Origin: Mesostigma viride
Taxonomy: Eukaryota; Streptophyta; Mesostigmatophyceae; Mesostigmatales; Mesostigmataceae
NCBI GenBank assembly: GCA_009746045.1
Contig: RPFO01001320.1
Coordinates: 1 to 24,824 of the forward strand
Direction: 5' to 3'
DNA length: 24,824 bases
Below, piece after piece: positions 1-11,103 of the stretch. The notes under the pieces were generated by a model. That model searched no databases, had not been told where the DNA came from, and saw nothing but the letters and a program-made list of their open reading frames with translations. The position numbers and the translations under genes were made by a program. Position 1 is the stretch's first letter. Each line of letters begins with the position of its first letter.

Positions 1-127
1 CCCCCCTCAAAGTCCAGCACCACGATGTCAGGCCGGTGGTTGGGGGAATTGAAGGCAGCGCCATCCGCATCCTCGGACCGGATGTTCGCGTGGGGGAAAA
101 CCAACCGAATCATGGCGAGCACCACCG
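1..127 (-). mobile_element. Inverted LINE fragment (endonuclease region)
   Basis: Positions 1-127 are the reverse complement of 1402-1528 with one mismatch, where position i pairs with 1529-i. The segment encodes, on the minus strand, part of the restriction-like endonuclease of the LINE described next. The match stops sharply at 127/128 and probably continues left beyond the window. It is best read as a second, 5'-truncated copy in the opposite orientation, head to head with the plus-strand copy. An inversion or assembly join cannot be excluded. Confidence 0.85.
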
Positions 128-144
128 CATTTGCATATATATAT

Positions 145-1913
145 TGTCGCGGTCGGGCACCCAGCAAGGGGACCCCCTGGGACCCCTGTACTTTGCCGCC
201 CCCCTCCAGGGTTGCCTCCAAGCGGTCCATGCTGCCCACCCGGCGGTCGCTATTCAGGCCTACTTGGATGATATCTACCTTCTGGGCCCTGTGCCGGACA
301 CCACCGCGGCTCTGCTGGCACTGCAGACCGCGGTGGCCGACATCAACCTCCAGTTGACCCTGGCCAAGTGCGCGGTGTACTCGCCCCAAGGTGATTGCTC
401 CGGCTTCCCGCCCCAGCTCTTGGGCCGGGACGAGCGCCTCCCTGGGTTGGATGTCCTCGGCGTTCCGGTTGGCGACCCCGCGTTTGTCATCGATGCTCTG
501 CGGGCCGCCCTCGAGGCACGCACTGAGGTACTGCCCTTGATTGCGCGCCTTCATGATTCGCAGACCAAGGGTCTGCTTCTGTGGTTTTGCGCTCACCCTC
601 GCGTCGTTCACTGGCTCCGGGGCGCTCTTCCGGCTCAGGTCCGGCTGGCCGCCGAGGGCCACGACGAACGCATCCAGTCGGCCTTGGCGCAGCTGGTCCC
701 GGGCCCCGACCTCCCGCCACATGCTACTCGCATTGCCTCCCTGCCTGCACGGATGGGTGGCTGTGGTCTGACTCGTGCCGCCCGGCTGGCCCCAGCAGCA
801 TTTTTGGGCTCCGTCGCTCAGTCGTGGGCGGAAAGCTGCCGGCTCCTGCCCCTTTTGGCAACGGCAGCGCCTGACCTCCTGGACCCCAGCAGCCCTTTGC
901 CCTTCGTCACCGCCATCCAGGAGGCCTATGCTGAGATCCAGCAGGCCTGTTCTCCCGTCCGTTGCCGCTCAGGCGGTACAGCGCCACCTCCCTCGCGGCA
1001 CTCCCTCGGTCGCCTCCGTTCAATCTCCCGCCGCATTCCCTGCTCGCGTCATCGATAAACACCAGAAAACCTACGCGGGTATTCTGCACACGGCTGATTG
1101 GATTGCTCTTTTCGCGGACCTCAACGCCCAGGGACGTGCGTGGCTGTTCTCGCTTTCCTTGCGGAGTGTGGGCTCGCGTACCTTCGTGCTCTTCCCATGG
1201 CCCCCCCATTCGCCTTGGCTCCCAGCCACTACTCGGTGGCGCTCCGGCACCAGCTATTTGCCCCGCAGCCTCTTGTTCCGGCCGGGCGGCCTTGTGGTAG
1301 CTGTGGGCAGCCGCTGGATCCCACGGGGACTCACTACCTTGCCTGCATGGGGGGCCAACAGAATCAGAATTGGTATTTGTATTTGCACACTGTCCTCCTG
1401 ACGGTGGTGCTCGCCATGATTCGGTCGGTTTTCCCCCACGCGAACATCCGGTCCGAGGATGCGGATGGCGCTGCCTTCAATTCCCCCAACCACCGGCCTG
1501 ACATCGTGGTGCTGGACTTTGAGGGGGGTGGCCGGCATCTGCTTATCGACGTTTCGGTGGCGCGGCCCTTGGCTCTTAGCCACGTGGCTGGGGCCTCCCT
1601 CACGGCAGGTTACACGGCGGACCGGGCGGAGCGGGCCAAGCTCCTGGCCTACGGCGACGTCGGGCACCATCGTGTGGTGCCCTTTGTCCTGGAGGAGTTT
1701 GGGGCCATGGGGCCCCTGACCTCCGCCTTCTTCAAGGAGTGTTGCCGGCTCCGGGAGGACCGGCTGGACCTGGAGGGCCAGCGGGCCCCATGGTCGGCGC
1801 GGACCTGGACGTCATATTGGCGTCAGCGCTTGTCGGTGGCGCTGACTCGGGCCATGGCTGACATCATGCTCCGCCGTACGCGGGCTGATTTTGCGGTGCA
1901 GCAGGGCTATTAG
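145..1913 (+). pseudogene. Non-LTR retrotransposon ORF2: RT palm to restriction-like endonuclease, frameshifted
   Basis: The reading frame opens at about 148 with the RT motif GTQQGDPLGP (about 157-187) and the catalytic YLDDI box (about 262-276). A typical LINE C-terminal stretch follows, GGCGLTRAARLAPAAF (about 757-804). A zinc-knuckle-like C-x2-C-x9-H-x3-C (about 1296-1350) precedes a PD-(D/E)XK-like endonuclease, with RPDIVVLDF at about 1495 and LLIDVSV at about 1540. Reading must shift frame near 950 and back near 1165; without the shifts it stops at 1056-1058. The copy ends at a TAG at 1911-1913. The N-terminal half is missing, so this is a dead 5'-truncated copy of an R2/NeSL-like, endonuclease-bearing LINE. 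Lineage assignment is inferred from architecture only. Confidence 0.9.
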
Positions 1914-2065
1914 GTTCCTCCCGTTAGGAGTTTCCATTGGTCTTATCGTAGTATAGAGATTTGACATGGCTCTGTATATAGGTTTATAGCTGGGCGTTTG
2001 CTTTGGTTTGAGAGATTTCACTCTGCTGTAAGTAATTATATTATTAATATATATATATTTTAATT
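1914..2065 (+). mobile_element. LINE 3' UTR and A/T-rich tail
   Basis: After the ORF2 stop the sequence becomes T-rich and ends in an alternating AT tract at about 2033-2060. Beyond it the sequence no longer looks like the element. Simple-repeat tails are common at LINE 3' ends, so this is taken as the element's terminus. The exact border and target-site duplication cannot be fixed, because the 5' junction abuts another truncated copy. Confidence 0.5.
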
Positions 2066-3167
2066 CCACTTGGTCCTAAATTTAGGACTTTTACTGGGAA
2101 AATGGACACTGCTATTCCGAAACAGTCCACGATCGGGAGTGTCGTTGTTGGGCCGGTTGTGGGTCGATCATCTACTGTATTATGCATCATGCATGCTCAC
2201 GTTGTGCATCATCGTCCAACGGTGCACGACGGCGGGCATATAGGTGTTGGTGTTTTATTTACCTATCCTCTCTCGGTTAAGTGCAATGGCATAAAGTGAC
2301 TCACGTCTACTTTCCGAGGGGCAACGCCCGCGGACTAGGATTTAACATGGATTCTGGTTCTGGTCGATAAAAGCTACATGTCAATATCCGGATGCAGAAC
2401 GATGTGATATTTGTATGAGTATTCTGTTCCCGGAATACGAGTTCTGATTAGTTCAGCCGACCACCGTCCACGACATCCAGTCGTGGATCAGGTGTAGGTC
2501 TTTCGCAGCCGGCAGTCCGCCGGATGTAAAAATCTTGCTGGCACTGAGTCAGGTAGACACCGACCTCGGTCTGGCCGGCAGCGGCTTGGCCAGCCAGGGC
2601 GGCATAATATCCTGACCTGGCCTGGCCCCAAGGACATTCCTAAAAAGATGGGTAAGCATGTGCCATGACCGACCCACAGCTGACATTGCTGGCCGACCTA
2701 TAGTGGTCCCAGCCCCGTTTGAACATCGCATTCACTCCCTCTCTCTTGCTTGGACTGCTATGCAGGACAAGAAGAGGTGTCCAGAAGACGATTGTCCAGG
2801 CTGGCAGGCTCACACGCCAGCCCCTGTGTGCAACGCCCCCCCCCCCCCAAGAGGAACTTGGGGCACTTTGCTGAGTAGAGTACTGAGTTAGAGTTTTTTA
2901 TAGATAGATTAGCTTAGAGTTAGACTAGTTCGGTTTCGCGGCTTCGCCCACCTCCATGGCATCCAGCATGCAAGGGAATATGTGCTACATGATCTCCCAA
3001 CGTGAGTCATGTTATAATTTAATTTAATAAACTTTAATCGGCATGGCCTGGGCGCAGCTCCACGAGCACCGTCGCTGGCGGAGCACTGAACCCCGCCCTG
3101 CCCCAGATGGTCAAGGGCAACCTCTTTTGAGGTCGTCATTCTGACGATTCTGACCTACAGCGCCGAG
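2066..3167. other. Intergenic, no gene seen
   Basis: Mixed-composition DNA with only short open frames and no recognisable protein signature. It contains a C10-11 run near 2838 and short AT-rich stretches. No RNA gene was recognised. Confidence 0.5.
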
Positions 3168-3188
3168 ATTAATTAATTAATTAATTAA
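3168..3188. repeat. (ATTA)n microsatellite
   Basis: About five tandem ATTA units. Similar TAAT runs occur at 5252-5268 and 5820-5838, each next to a dispersed repeat, so these may be tails of mobile elements. Confidence 0.8.
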
Positions 3189-3194
3189 ACTCGT

Positions 3195-3296
3195 GCTCCC
3201 GTTGGGGAGTCACGGAGCACCAGAGTGCTTTTAATCCCTGTGTGTGCACAACAGAAGAAAGGGCAGAGACCCCCTTTCTCCTTCATGCCAGAGGCA
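3195..3296. repeat. Dispersed repeat, copy 1
   Basis: About 100 bp that aligns by eye, at roughly 70%, with 16593-16688. Shared blocks include TCCCGTTGGG, a GGAGC, an ATCCCTG, TGCACAACA, GGGCAG and a terminal TTCATGC/CTCATGC. Copy 1 directly follows an (ATTA)n run. A SINE or other non-autonomous element is possible, but no tRNA-like promoter boxes were recognised. Confidence 0.6.
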
Positions 3297-3590
3297 TGCC
3301 ACTGCTGCGATCGGACACGATAAACGATCTGGCAAATGCTGTGGGTGCAATAAGATCCATGTGAGCATATCATAACAAGGAGCGTGGGCAAGTAATCTGA
3401 TCATAGCCAGGACGTAGCATGGCTGTACAAAGGCTAAGCTGAGGCTATATGGCTGGTTGTGTACCGTGCGTTAGCGGGGGCGCACGTGACTAGGTGTGAT
3501 GGCTAGGCTAGGCAAACAGTCTTAGTAGGCATGGCTGCCATGGCGGCAGTGACTACCAATGGTTCAAGCCAGGGCTATTCTAGCCCTCAG
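3297..3590. other. Intergenic, no gene seen
   Basis: Short spacer between the dispersed repeat and the end of the LINE ORF1 relic. Only short chance frames are present. Confidence 0.4.
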
Positions 3591-4992
3591 TCAGGGAGCG
3601 ACCATATCTTGTGGTTGATCATCAGGTCCCCGCCCATCCAGTATGTACACCTTGTTGGGCTTCTGGGGGTCCTGCTTGTGGCGGAGGTATTCAGGCCACA
3701 GGTCGCGGCGCTGCTGCTGCTGCGCGGGGGTCAGGTCGTCGTCCAGCGTCCGGCAGGTGAGGTCGATCGTGCAACCGCTTGCGATGAGAGAGGAACCGCT
3801 GCTTGTCCTCAGGGGAGGGGAAGGTGAGCAGGACTGGTGGGGGAGCCGCCTCGTCCCGTGAGTGGGGGAGGCGGTGGCACCCACGCAGTTCTACCTCACC
3901 TATACCACTGGCCCACGAGGGTAAGGAGCTGGTTCTTGAGCTCGTCGGCAAGGGAGGTTGATGTCTCACCTGGCTTCTGGGGAAACGACGCAGCACCACT
4001 CGGCACTCGCGGCGAGCGCGGTCGGTGGCCTCCCGTTGCTTGGCCTGGCGGTGGTCCTCCAGCTCCTGGAGCTTCGTGGCGATGGCGTCTGTGGTTGAGG
4101 CGGTCGCTGAGCGCAGCAGGTCCGCGTAGGAGAGCGGCGGGACTGCGGGAGGTCGCCAGCATCCTGCCGGGGTGTCTGGGATGCGATGGTGGCCGTCTGC
4201 TCCGCTATCTTTGGCACCTGTGTTGCCAGGGCCTCGGTGTGGGCGGTGATGGCTGCAAGCTTCTTCATGAGCACCGCGCCGCACTTGCCCTCCTGGTTAA
4301 GGTGAGAGACAAGTGCAGCGTGCGTCTCAGATGCCTGCGCCCCGGTGTGCAGCACCGTGTCAAGCTCAGAGGTTCGGGAGCTTGTGGACTAGCTTGCCGT
4401 TTCCACATTGGAGACCCGGGCCTCCACCGTGTTGAGCGTGGTGTGTAGCGATCGCTCGATGTTAGCTGCTCGGCCAGCGGCCAGGTCACATGCTCCTCCA
4501 ACACTGCGCGGAGGTCATCCTTGCAGAGGGAGGGAGCCGATACGGCCTGCTGCACGAGGGCTGGGGTGTAGAGCGTTCCGGTGATGTCGCCGAGGCCGAT
4601 CTAGAATTGGCTAGTCAAGATAATCAGGCGTTGGTGTACTTCGTCAAAAGCATAGAGCCAAGACATGTCTCCATTGTAGTCGATAGCCGCCCCCTTCTGG
4701 GGCATGAAGAGCTTCCGTTCCTGTTCGAGGAACTGGAGAATCTCGGTGCATTCCTGCGGGGACAATTCTTACCACTCGATGAAGGAGAAGCGGCGAGAGT
4801 CGCAGGGGAGGAAATGGCTCCATTTGCGATTGTGGCAAGGTTTCTTGGGCTCAGGCGAGGCGCTTGGCAATCATGCAGCTTGGCGGGTAAGCCAGGCGGC
4901 TGGGCAATGGCGAGGGCGAGAGGGTTGGGCTGGGCGCTGGGAAGCTGTGCCAGCTCCTTTTGCAGCCCTGGTTTGGCTTTCGGAGTCGTCAT
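3591..4992 (-). pseudogene. Decayed LINE ORF1 (RNA-binding chaperone-like protein)
   Basis: The relic reads right to left in several frames. It starts at an ATG at 4990-4992 (MTTPKAKPGL). A second frame (about 4850-4601) contains FLEQERKLFMPQ and WLYAFDEVHQRL, with an in-frame TAA at 4769-4771 and a TAG at 4601-4603. A heptad-like region follows (about 4355-4160, with LMKKLAAITAHTEALATQV). Next is a segment like the L1 ORF1p RNA-binding domain, with PPVLLTFPSPEDKQRFL at about 3835-3785. The last segment, in a further frame, resembles the ORF1p C-terminal domain (DLTPAQQQQRRDLW, about 3735-3695) and ends at 3591. Coiled coil, RRM-like and C-terminal domains in this order are typical of L1-type ORF1. 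At least four frame changes and several stops show it is dead. It lies on the opposite strand from the ORF2 relic, and no ORF2 follows it, so it is a separate insertion. Confidence 0.75.
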
Positions 4993-5204
4993 AGCTGCTT
5001 GTCACGGGCGTAACTTTGTCTATATTTCGCATAGCATAGTCACTCGAATGCCCAATGTGCCGAGATGTGGACGCTGACGCAGGAGCTGGAGAAACGACTC
5101 GATGGCACCGTCACCAAGATGCTGCGCAAGGCACTTATTATCAGCCCCTTTGGTTTGTGCACTAGGACCTAGATAGCTTACACCATCAATTCCATCCCAT
5201 GTTC
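4993..5204. other. Intergenic, no gene seen
   Basis: Sequence upstream (in the minus direction) of the ORF1 relic. It could include the element's 5' UTR, but no boundary is visible. Confidence 0.4.
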
Positions 5205-5270
5205 CCCTCCCACTGAGGACTTTTGCTCACGTGACGCAGTCACGTGTCTAGTATTAATTAATTAATAATT
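5160..5270. repeat. Dispersed A/T-tailed repeat, copy A
   Basis: This stretch aligns with 5722-5840. Both have a CTAGGA start, an ATCCCAT block, TGAGGACTT, then CACGTGACGCAGTCACGTGT (here) or its near match, and both end in TAAT-type repeats. The CACGTGAC..GTCACGTG core is nearly palindromic. The family is unknown. Confidence 0.6.
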
Positions 5271-5721
5271 GGTTTGTGCACACATTGACAATGAGGATTT
5301 GTAAGCTGATTTACGGTATGTTTCCCACATTCTTAGGCACAGGCGCCTGGGCCTAGCTGGGCACCCGGCCCGCACAGATCAGGTAGACACCTCAGACAGA
5401 CTAGGTGGCACCAAGCCCGCACAGCTCCCGGGCCCGCTCAGCTCACGTCAGTGGCATGCCCCAGGCTGCGCGCGCCGGCCGTGCCGCCCTCCCTGGACTT
5501 TCCGCGATGGGCTAGGCATTGACATGTGCTACCCTCGACGGGGCGGGCTCACGCCCGGGTAACCTATTGGTTTGTCTGTAATATGGCGGCAGATGACGCG
5601 AATAGATAGGTGGCATACAGTAATGACGGACACCACCTCCCAGTCGGTGGGGCCTCTGCGCGTGTGACCAAGTTTGGCATGCATAGCGATACCGTCGGCC
5701 CGTGGTGCCCGCAGCCCTGTA
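5271..5721. other. Intergenic, no gene seen
   Basis: GC-rich spacer between two copies of the A/T-tailed repeat. There is no convincing coding frame or RNA gene. Confidence 0.4.
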
Positions 5722-5840
5722 GCTAGGATCAAACTAGATATGGCTACATCCATCCACCCCATCCCATATTAATTTCCCTGAGGACTTGTGCCCACGTGAC
5801 ACAGTTACGTGTAAATGAATTGATTGATTAATTAATTAAG
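5722..5840. repeat. Dispersed A/T-tailed repeat, copy B
   Basis: Second copy of the repeat at 5160-5270, in the same orientation. It ends in GATTGATTAATTAATTAA. A third, weaker match to the CACGTGACGCAG core lies at about 12618-12645, inside an intron of the large gene. Confidence 0.6.
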
Positions 5841-6384
5841 TAATCATTCTCAGTACTGGTCCTACCTACGATCTCAACCTGTCTCAACAAGCAACGTTTA
5901 GTCATGATTAGCAACGCAGTTGTCAAATTTGACCGCACTGCACATATTTCCTATTCTGTTAATGGCACATCTGTTAATGGCTTACAATGACCATTAAAAG
6001 CAAGAAGCTGTAGACTTACAAGCATGATGGGAGAGCTGGGCAGCAGTGTTGGATTGGCAGGCCCGAGCACATGCACATCACGTGCTATTACATAGGCACA
6101 AAGCGAGCCCGCACACTCAGCCACAAGCCCTCAGCGCTCAAAATTCCCGTAACGATCCAGTTAGGCACAGGCCTGGCAGGATTAGAATCTACACAATAGT
6201 GATATCTGGTCTAACCTGCCTGTCTACTTGCCACGCTAAACTCATGACAATAGCAATCACAACAACAAAATTCTATCAATGTGTCCTCCTGACACGTGCA
6301 TACACAACCTGGCTTTGTTTGCACGTTAAAAGTGCCAAAAACCAAGATACAAGCAGGACCCCCTGCATATGTAGCAGGCGCCCC
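5841..6384. other. Intergenic, downstream of the large gene
   Basis: AT-richer DNA beyond the predicted 3' end of the minus-strand gene. No coding sequence was recognised. Confidence 0.4.
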
Positions 6385-6400
6385 TGCCAAAAATAGCATG

Positions 6401-6405
6401 TTACA
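6401..6405 (-). promoter_or_regulatory. Candidate TGTAA polyadenylation signal
   Basis: TGTAA on the minus strand is the first such motif after the stop codon of the large gene, about 230 bases downstream. In chlorophycean algae TGTAA replaces AATAAA, with cleavage usually 10-20 bases later, which would be near 6385-6390 here. Assignment rests on motif and position only. Confidence 0.45.
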
Positions 6406-6634
6406 GGATAGCAAAGGAAAACTGTAAGTAACGACCAAGAAAGCCCTGGTGATTCTACATAAAAGACAGGCCACCGTTGAGCAGCTTGCGGCGGTGACCA
6501 ATCTCCATATTATAGCAGTACAGAAACAGTGCCACGCCGGACGCTGCCTTGCAATCAATCCATACAAGAACAATTATCCATGGCTCCTTTGAAGCTCCCC
6601 CCTGGGAGAGCACCCGCGCACGGGGCGCCGTGGA
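6406..6634 (-). other. Putative 3' UTR of the large gene
   Basis: Non-coding stretch between the stop codon and the candidate TGTAA signal. No conserved element was recognised. Confidence 0.4.
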
Positions 6635-9600
6635 TCAGCGCACGTCCCAAAACGAGATGCCGACGGCCTCCTCGTCCGAAGGGGCATTGGTGGCCTTGCC
6701 CTGTTGGGGCGGGCCACCTGGATAAGTACCCCCCACAGCCCCCCCACCCCCCGCCCCTGGGCCGCCTCCCTCCTGGGCGTCCGCAGGCAGAGACCCTGGC
6801 TCCCCGAAACTGTACGCCCTCATCATCAGCGCCTCGTCATCGCTCGATCCAGCGTCGTCGAGGTCCCTGGGACCCACCTGGACGTCCTCCCTGCCTGCTG
6901 GCACGCCCACATCGTTTGCACCGGCCGCGAGCTTGTTACGCGCTGCCTGTGCCAGCATGCCATCTGGTGCTGCCGCGCCAGCCCCCACTGCTGTTAAAGC
7001 TGTCGTACGTACAAGGCGCGCCGCCTGCGGGTTGGACCCTTGCGCACCGTCTGCCGACGCGTCCGCGGCCATGCTGGCGCCCGCACCCAGCCTCGCGGGG
7101 TGGTCCGCTCCCACCGTGCTCGCTCCGCGGGTCATCCGCCCCGTGCCCACTGGGTGGTCCCCTCCCGAGTTCACCTGCCTCGATGGGGGATCTGCTCCGC
7201 TGTTGTTCAGCCTCGCGTGGAGGTTCTCCGGCGCCAGCTTGCTGGGGTGGTCGCGGGACCTGCGACGGCCCTCGTCCTCAGGCGGCCCCTGAGCCTGCGC
7301 CGGAACGGTTGCGGGAGGGACACCTGGCACCGGGAAGGGCGCGGGCGGCTTGTCGGCAAACCCTGGCGCCAGCAAAGAGATTGCCAGTGCCACAGGATCC
7401 GCGCTGGCGGGTGGATTTCCTCCCTGGGACGCCAGGGGGGAGGGCATGGAGACCCGCGGCTTGAACGTGCCGCCGCGGCTGTCGTAGGCGGCGTACCCAT
7501 CGGGTTCGATGGCGTAGGCCCCTGGTGGGACGATACTAGTACCCCCTGGATGCTTAGGTCCCTGGGATGCATCCACGTCAGCTCCCTGGGTCGCCGCGGC
7601 GGGGCCGGCCTCCCTGGGGTTTTTATTAGAATGCACGCTGTCTGGATCCTGGGGAGGTCCGGGCCATCCCACAGAGAACGGGACCGATGTGCTGGCGCCA
7701 CCTGCGAATGTGTTGGCGGACAGCGGGCTGGCCACGGGGCTGGAGACGCTCGCATTCGAGCTGTAGAAGCCAAGCTCCGCGGCAGCTGCGTTAAAGCCCT
7801 GTGGGTCATCCCCATCGCCGTGCATCAGACCAGCAGAGGTTGGGGGTAAGCCAGACGCTGGGGTGGTGGCCGCAGGGGGTGTCACCGGGGGCTGAGGGAT
7901 GGTGATGGGCAGGGAGGATGGGATAGTACCAAATTAATTGTCGATGGCCCAGGGGCGGAATACCCCTGCGGCTTGGTGGTGCTGCTGGTCTGACCCCGCA
8001 GCTGGTCCAGGCTTCCCCCGACCGACCGTGAGCGGACACTTGGCAGCACGCTGTGTGGCGCGATGGTGACCACGGCGTCCGCCGCCGATGCGCCGCTACC
8101 AGCTGGCGCGCCCGACGACGTGGGTTGTAATACTGGCACCGAGCTGTTCCGTTGCATTCCCGCCTGGCTGCTCCGTTGCAAGTTTGGTGGCGCGTTCCGG
8201 GAGCCGTCCAGTGAGCCGTTGTTGTGGGGGTTGCCCAGCAGGCTGCCAGAGGTCCCGTCCGAGTGGGCCGAATCGCGCAGGAAGCAGTCGCCGACTGCTG
8301 TCCCCTCGATCGCCTGCGCCATAAATAGCTCGCTGGCCCGCGAGAAGTATTCCTGGGCAGCCTCCAGGGTGAGTTTAGGCGACCGCCCCGCCACCCCCAG
8401 CGGTGACCCGGCCACCCTCGGCGCCGACGGCTGCGGCTGCGGCTCGCTCGCCATGGGGGTGGTGGCCTCGGGGGTGCCCAGGGAGCGGGCCATGGGCTCC
8501 GACCATCCGGACTTGGCCAGGCACTGCCGCCAGTCTACAGGGGACGAGGTTCCTGGGGCACCCCCTGCGCGCTGCTGGTCTCGGGGGGATGATTCGAACC
8601 CCCGCAAAGCGTCCGCAGGGAGAGAGGTTCTCCGAGGCGCCGTCGCGCCGTTGCCTGACAGGCCGTCCTGATGGTAGGATAATGACGAGGATACCCTGTT
8701 CCCCTTCGCAGGCGCGATGACTGCCGCCGCAGAGGCCCTCCGGCTGCTCCTCGACGAGGAGGTCCCGTCCGAGAGGTCTCCCTGGCCATGGCCCAGGGAC
8801 ATTGCGTGACGCAACTCGCCCAGGGTCTTCGCGTCCGATGCAGACATCTCCACCTCTGATGCTGGCACTCCCCCCGCTCCCGCCCCTCTCTCGTGCGTGC
8901 TCTCGTCCGATGAAAGATGAGGGTCCATGGTGGACGATGTTCGACAGGCACCCGTGCGGAATGGCAGCGGCACCTTTTTGGCCGAACGTGACCGCCGGTA
9001 CCTGGGCACGGTGACAAACGTGAAGGAGGACCCTGAAGGTGCGGGCTTCAAGGTTGATTTGTCCTTGTTGTCCCCCTCCCTGCTCGACTCCTCCTTTCTC
9101 CCGCGCCCTGTTTCCCTGTCCTTGTCCTTGCCTTGGCTCGAACCTTCCTTCTCCTGAAGGCGGCCTACATCTTCGCTCACGCCGCGGGACAAGCGCCCGT
9201 CCCTGTGCATGGACGAGGGCAACGACGCAGCGGAAAACCCGGGAGAGCCGCTCTTCCGGGCGCTGGGCCTCCAGGCCGTCCTCTTGAAGGGGAGCGAGTG
9301 GGAGAGCCGTCGGATGAGTCGCCCGCTGGTCCCGGAGGGTAGTGACATGAACGCGCCACGCTCCAGGGGAGCCGAGCTCATGTCCTCGCGAGGCAGTGCG
9401 TGGGCGAGGGGCATGGTCGCTAAGGACAGGGAGGACGCGTTCGAGGACGCGTTTGACGCTGACCGCTGCAGCTTGCTCGCCTTGCGTTGCCGGTCGAATT
9501 GCATGTCGAGACGGCGGAGCGCCAATGCCGTGATCCCCCTCGGAGGCCCCTGCTTGCCCTTGCGGACTGCTCCAGGGGCGACACGTGCGTGGTTGGATGA

Positions 9601-11103
9601 CCCGGCGGGCTTGGCCCCCAGGGGGTGGGTCGGGACAGGGACACAGCGCGGGTGGATGAGGATCTCGACTGGTCGGAGGATTCTGACACGTCCATGGAGG
9701 GCTTGGGCGGGGCGAGGCTGGAACCAAGCCTGGGGGGTAGCCCGATCAGCTGCACTCCGCCCGAGTAGCTGTGGACGCGGGCGCCGGGGGTCAGCTGCGA
9801 GGACGGCATGGGCACGGCGGCAATGGAATCCGTAACCGACATGGGCGAAGACCCCTCGCCACTACCGCCCGAGGACGGGAGGGATGACTGGAACAGCGTC
9901 GCCGCTAACACGTTGCCCAACCGGCCGATGGAGGGGCCGACCGTCCCGTAGCTCTCCCCCGCCGAGGACGCGTAGGACGACATGGTTTCCAGCGTCGCGG
10001 CGAGGGCAGTGCTGTCGCAGCTCTGAATGCCGTCGTACACGTCCGCGCCGGCCGCGTCCGTGCCGGGCTGCTGCGGGGACTTGTTGCCAGGGGATTTGTT
10101 ATTCGTGTTAATGATATTCGTACTAATGTCACTAGTACTATTGTCATTGCTATTATTGGTGTTGTTCGAGTCCCTTCGCTTCCGCAGCCGCTCGACCAGC
10201 GCGCTGATCTTAAGCCGTTCTCGTTCCCTCGCGGCCGCCAGTGGCTCGCGCTTCTGTGCCATGTCAGTCCCATTTCCTCCCCCCTTGCCCTCCCTGTTGA
10301 TGTCATCGTCCAGGAGCCACCGCAACGACAGGCTCCGCCGGTCGCCCCACTGGCTGGCATGGCCCTGCCGCTCACTCGCGCCAAGGAGCACGCCGACCCG
10401 GTCCGAGGATTGGCTAAAAAAATCCTCCTCCGCACCCTCGCCCCCTTCCTGGCTGCCATTCGTCCAGCTGCCCAAGCTCCGCCGCCGCTGGTGGTGGCCC
10501 CTCGAGCTGCCCTCCTCACCCCCCAGGTCCCAGCGGCGCTCCAGGGACCCCTGCCAGTCCAAGCTGGCGTCGAGACCTGGGCTGGACCAGCGCCGAGGAT
10601 GGATGCCACTGCTGCGCGCCGCGCTGCCCAGACGGCTGAGCGCCGGGTCGCTGCCGCCGTGACTTGAGACGCTGCCCCCCAGGCCCCGCTGGCGTCCAGA
10701 GGGGAGGGTGACCCTTGTCTTGCGCCGGAACGGGAGTCACCTCGAAGCGACCCGCTCTCTGCTTGGTTGAGCGTCGGGTCGCCTCTGCTGTGCCTTGAGG
10801 AGGACTGTCGGGAAGTCGCGCTGTCCCTTGAAGAGGACCGTCGGGAAGCCCTGCTGTCCTTCCTGGCAATCGCCACGGGCCCACACCCTGCAGGGTCAAC
10901 CCCCTCGGCTTCCTTAGGCGACATCATCGCTAGGGGGTACGTCTGGGGGGACCCTGTGGCCCTCTCGCCGTCGATGGCCAGGTGACGGCCGAGGAGGCGC
11001 CGCTTGCTGGTCGTCGACGCATGGCCGGAGATGTCGGCCTTGACGAGGCTGTCATGGAGGGAGGACATCTGTCTGGTCGAGTGTCGCAGGTAGTAGCGCC
11101 CGG
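6635..11103 (-). CDS. Exon 12: about 1490-residue cytoplasmic tail
   Basis: The exon opens with two bases completing Thr, then GRYYLRHSTRQMSSLHDSLV, and runs to SDEEAVGISFWDVR and a stop at 6635. Three frame changes occur, each repaired by one extra base in a G/C run (10675-10680, 9615-9625, 7887-7891). The tail is rich in Ser, Pro, Gly, Ala and Arg with no recognised enzyme domain. Visible features are a basic helix-like ISALVERLRKRR (about 10180-10215), an Asn/Ser/Thr-rich tract (about 10080-10170), basophilic-kinase-like sites (RRLSHSLP near 9300, RRASAAAV near 8735, RRTSLP near 8625) and an acidic SSDDE near 6840. RRTSLP fits a 14-3-3 mode I consensus. Likely disordered and phospho-regulated, by inference. 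A separate downstream gene starting at the ATG at 11066-11068 is the main alternative, but the phase-matched AG border and an open frame from exon 11 favour fusion. Confidence 0.72.

Noticed and set aside
1254-1670. Minus-strand open frame across the LINE endonuclease
   Set aside because: It is antisense to a clear PD-(D/E)XK-like domain and shows no family features of its own.
6529-7849. Plus-strand open frames of 269-311 codons
   Set aside because: They are shadows of the GC-rich exon 12 coding strand. The minus frame has a consistent Ser/Pro-rich composition and joins upstream exons in phase.
8375-9727. Alternative minus-strand frame of 450 codons overlapping exon 12
   Set aside because: It is a second long frame opened by high GC. 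The chosen frames connect through single-base homopolymer fixes into one product, whereas this one connects to nothing.
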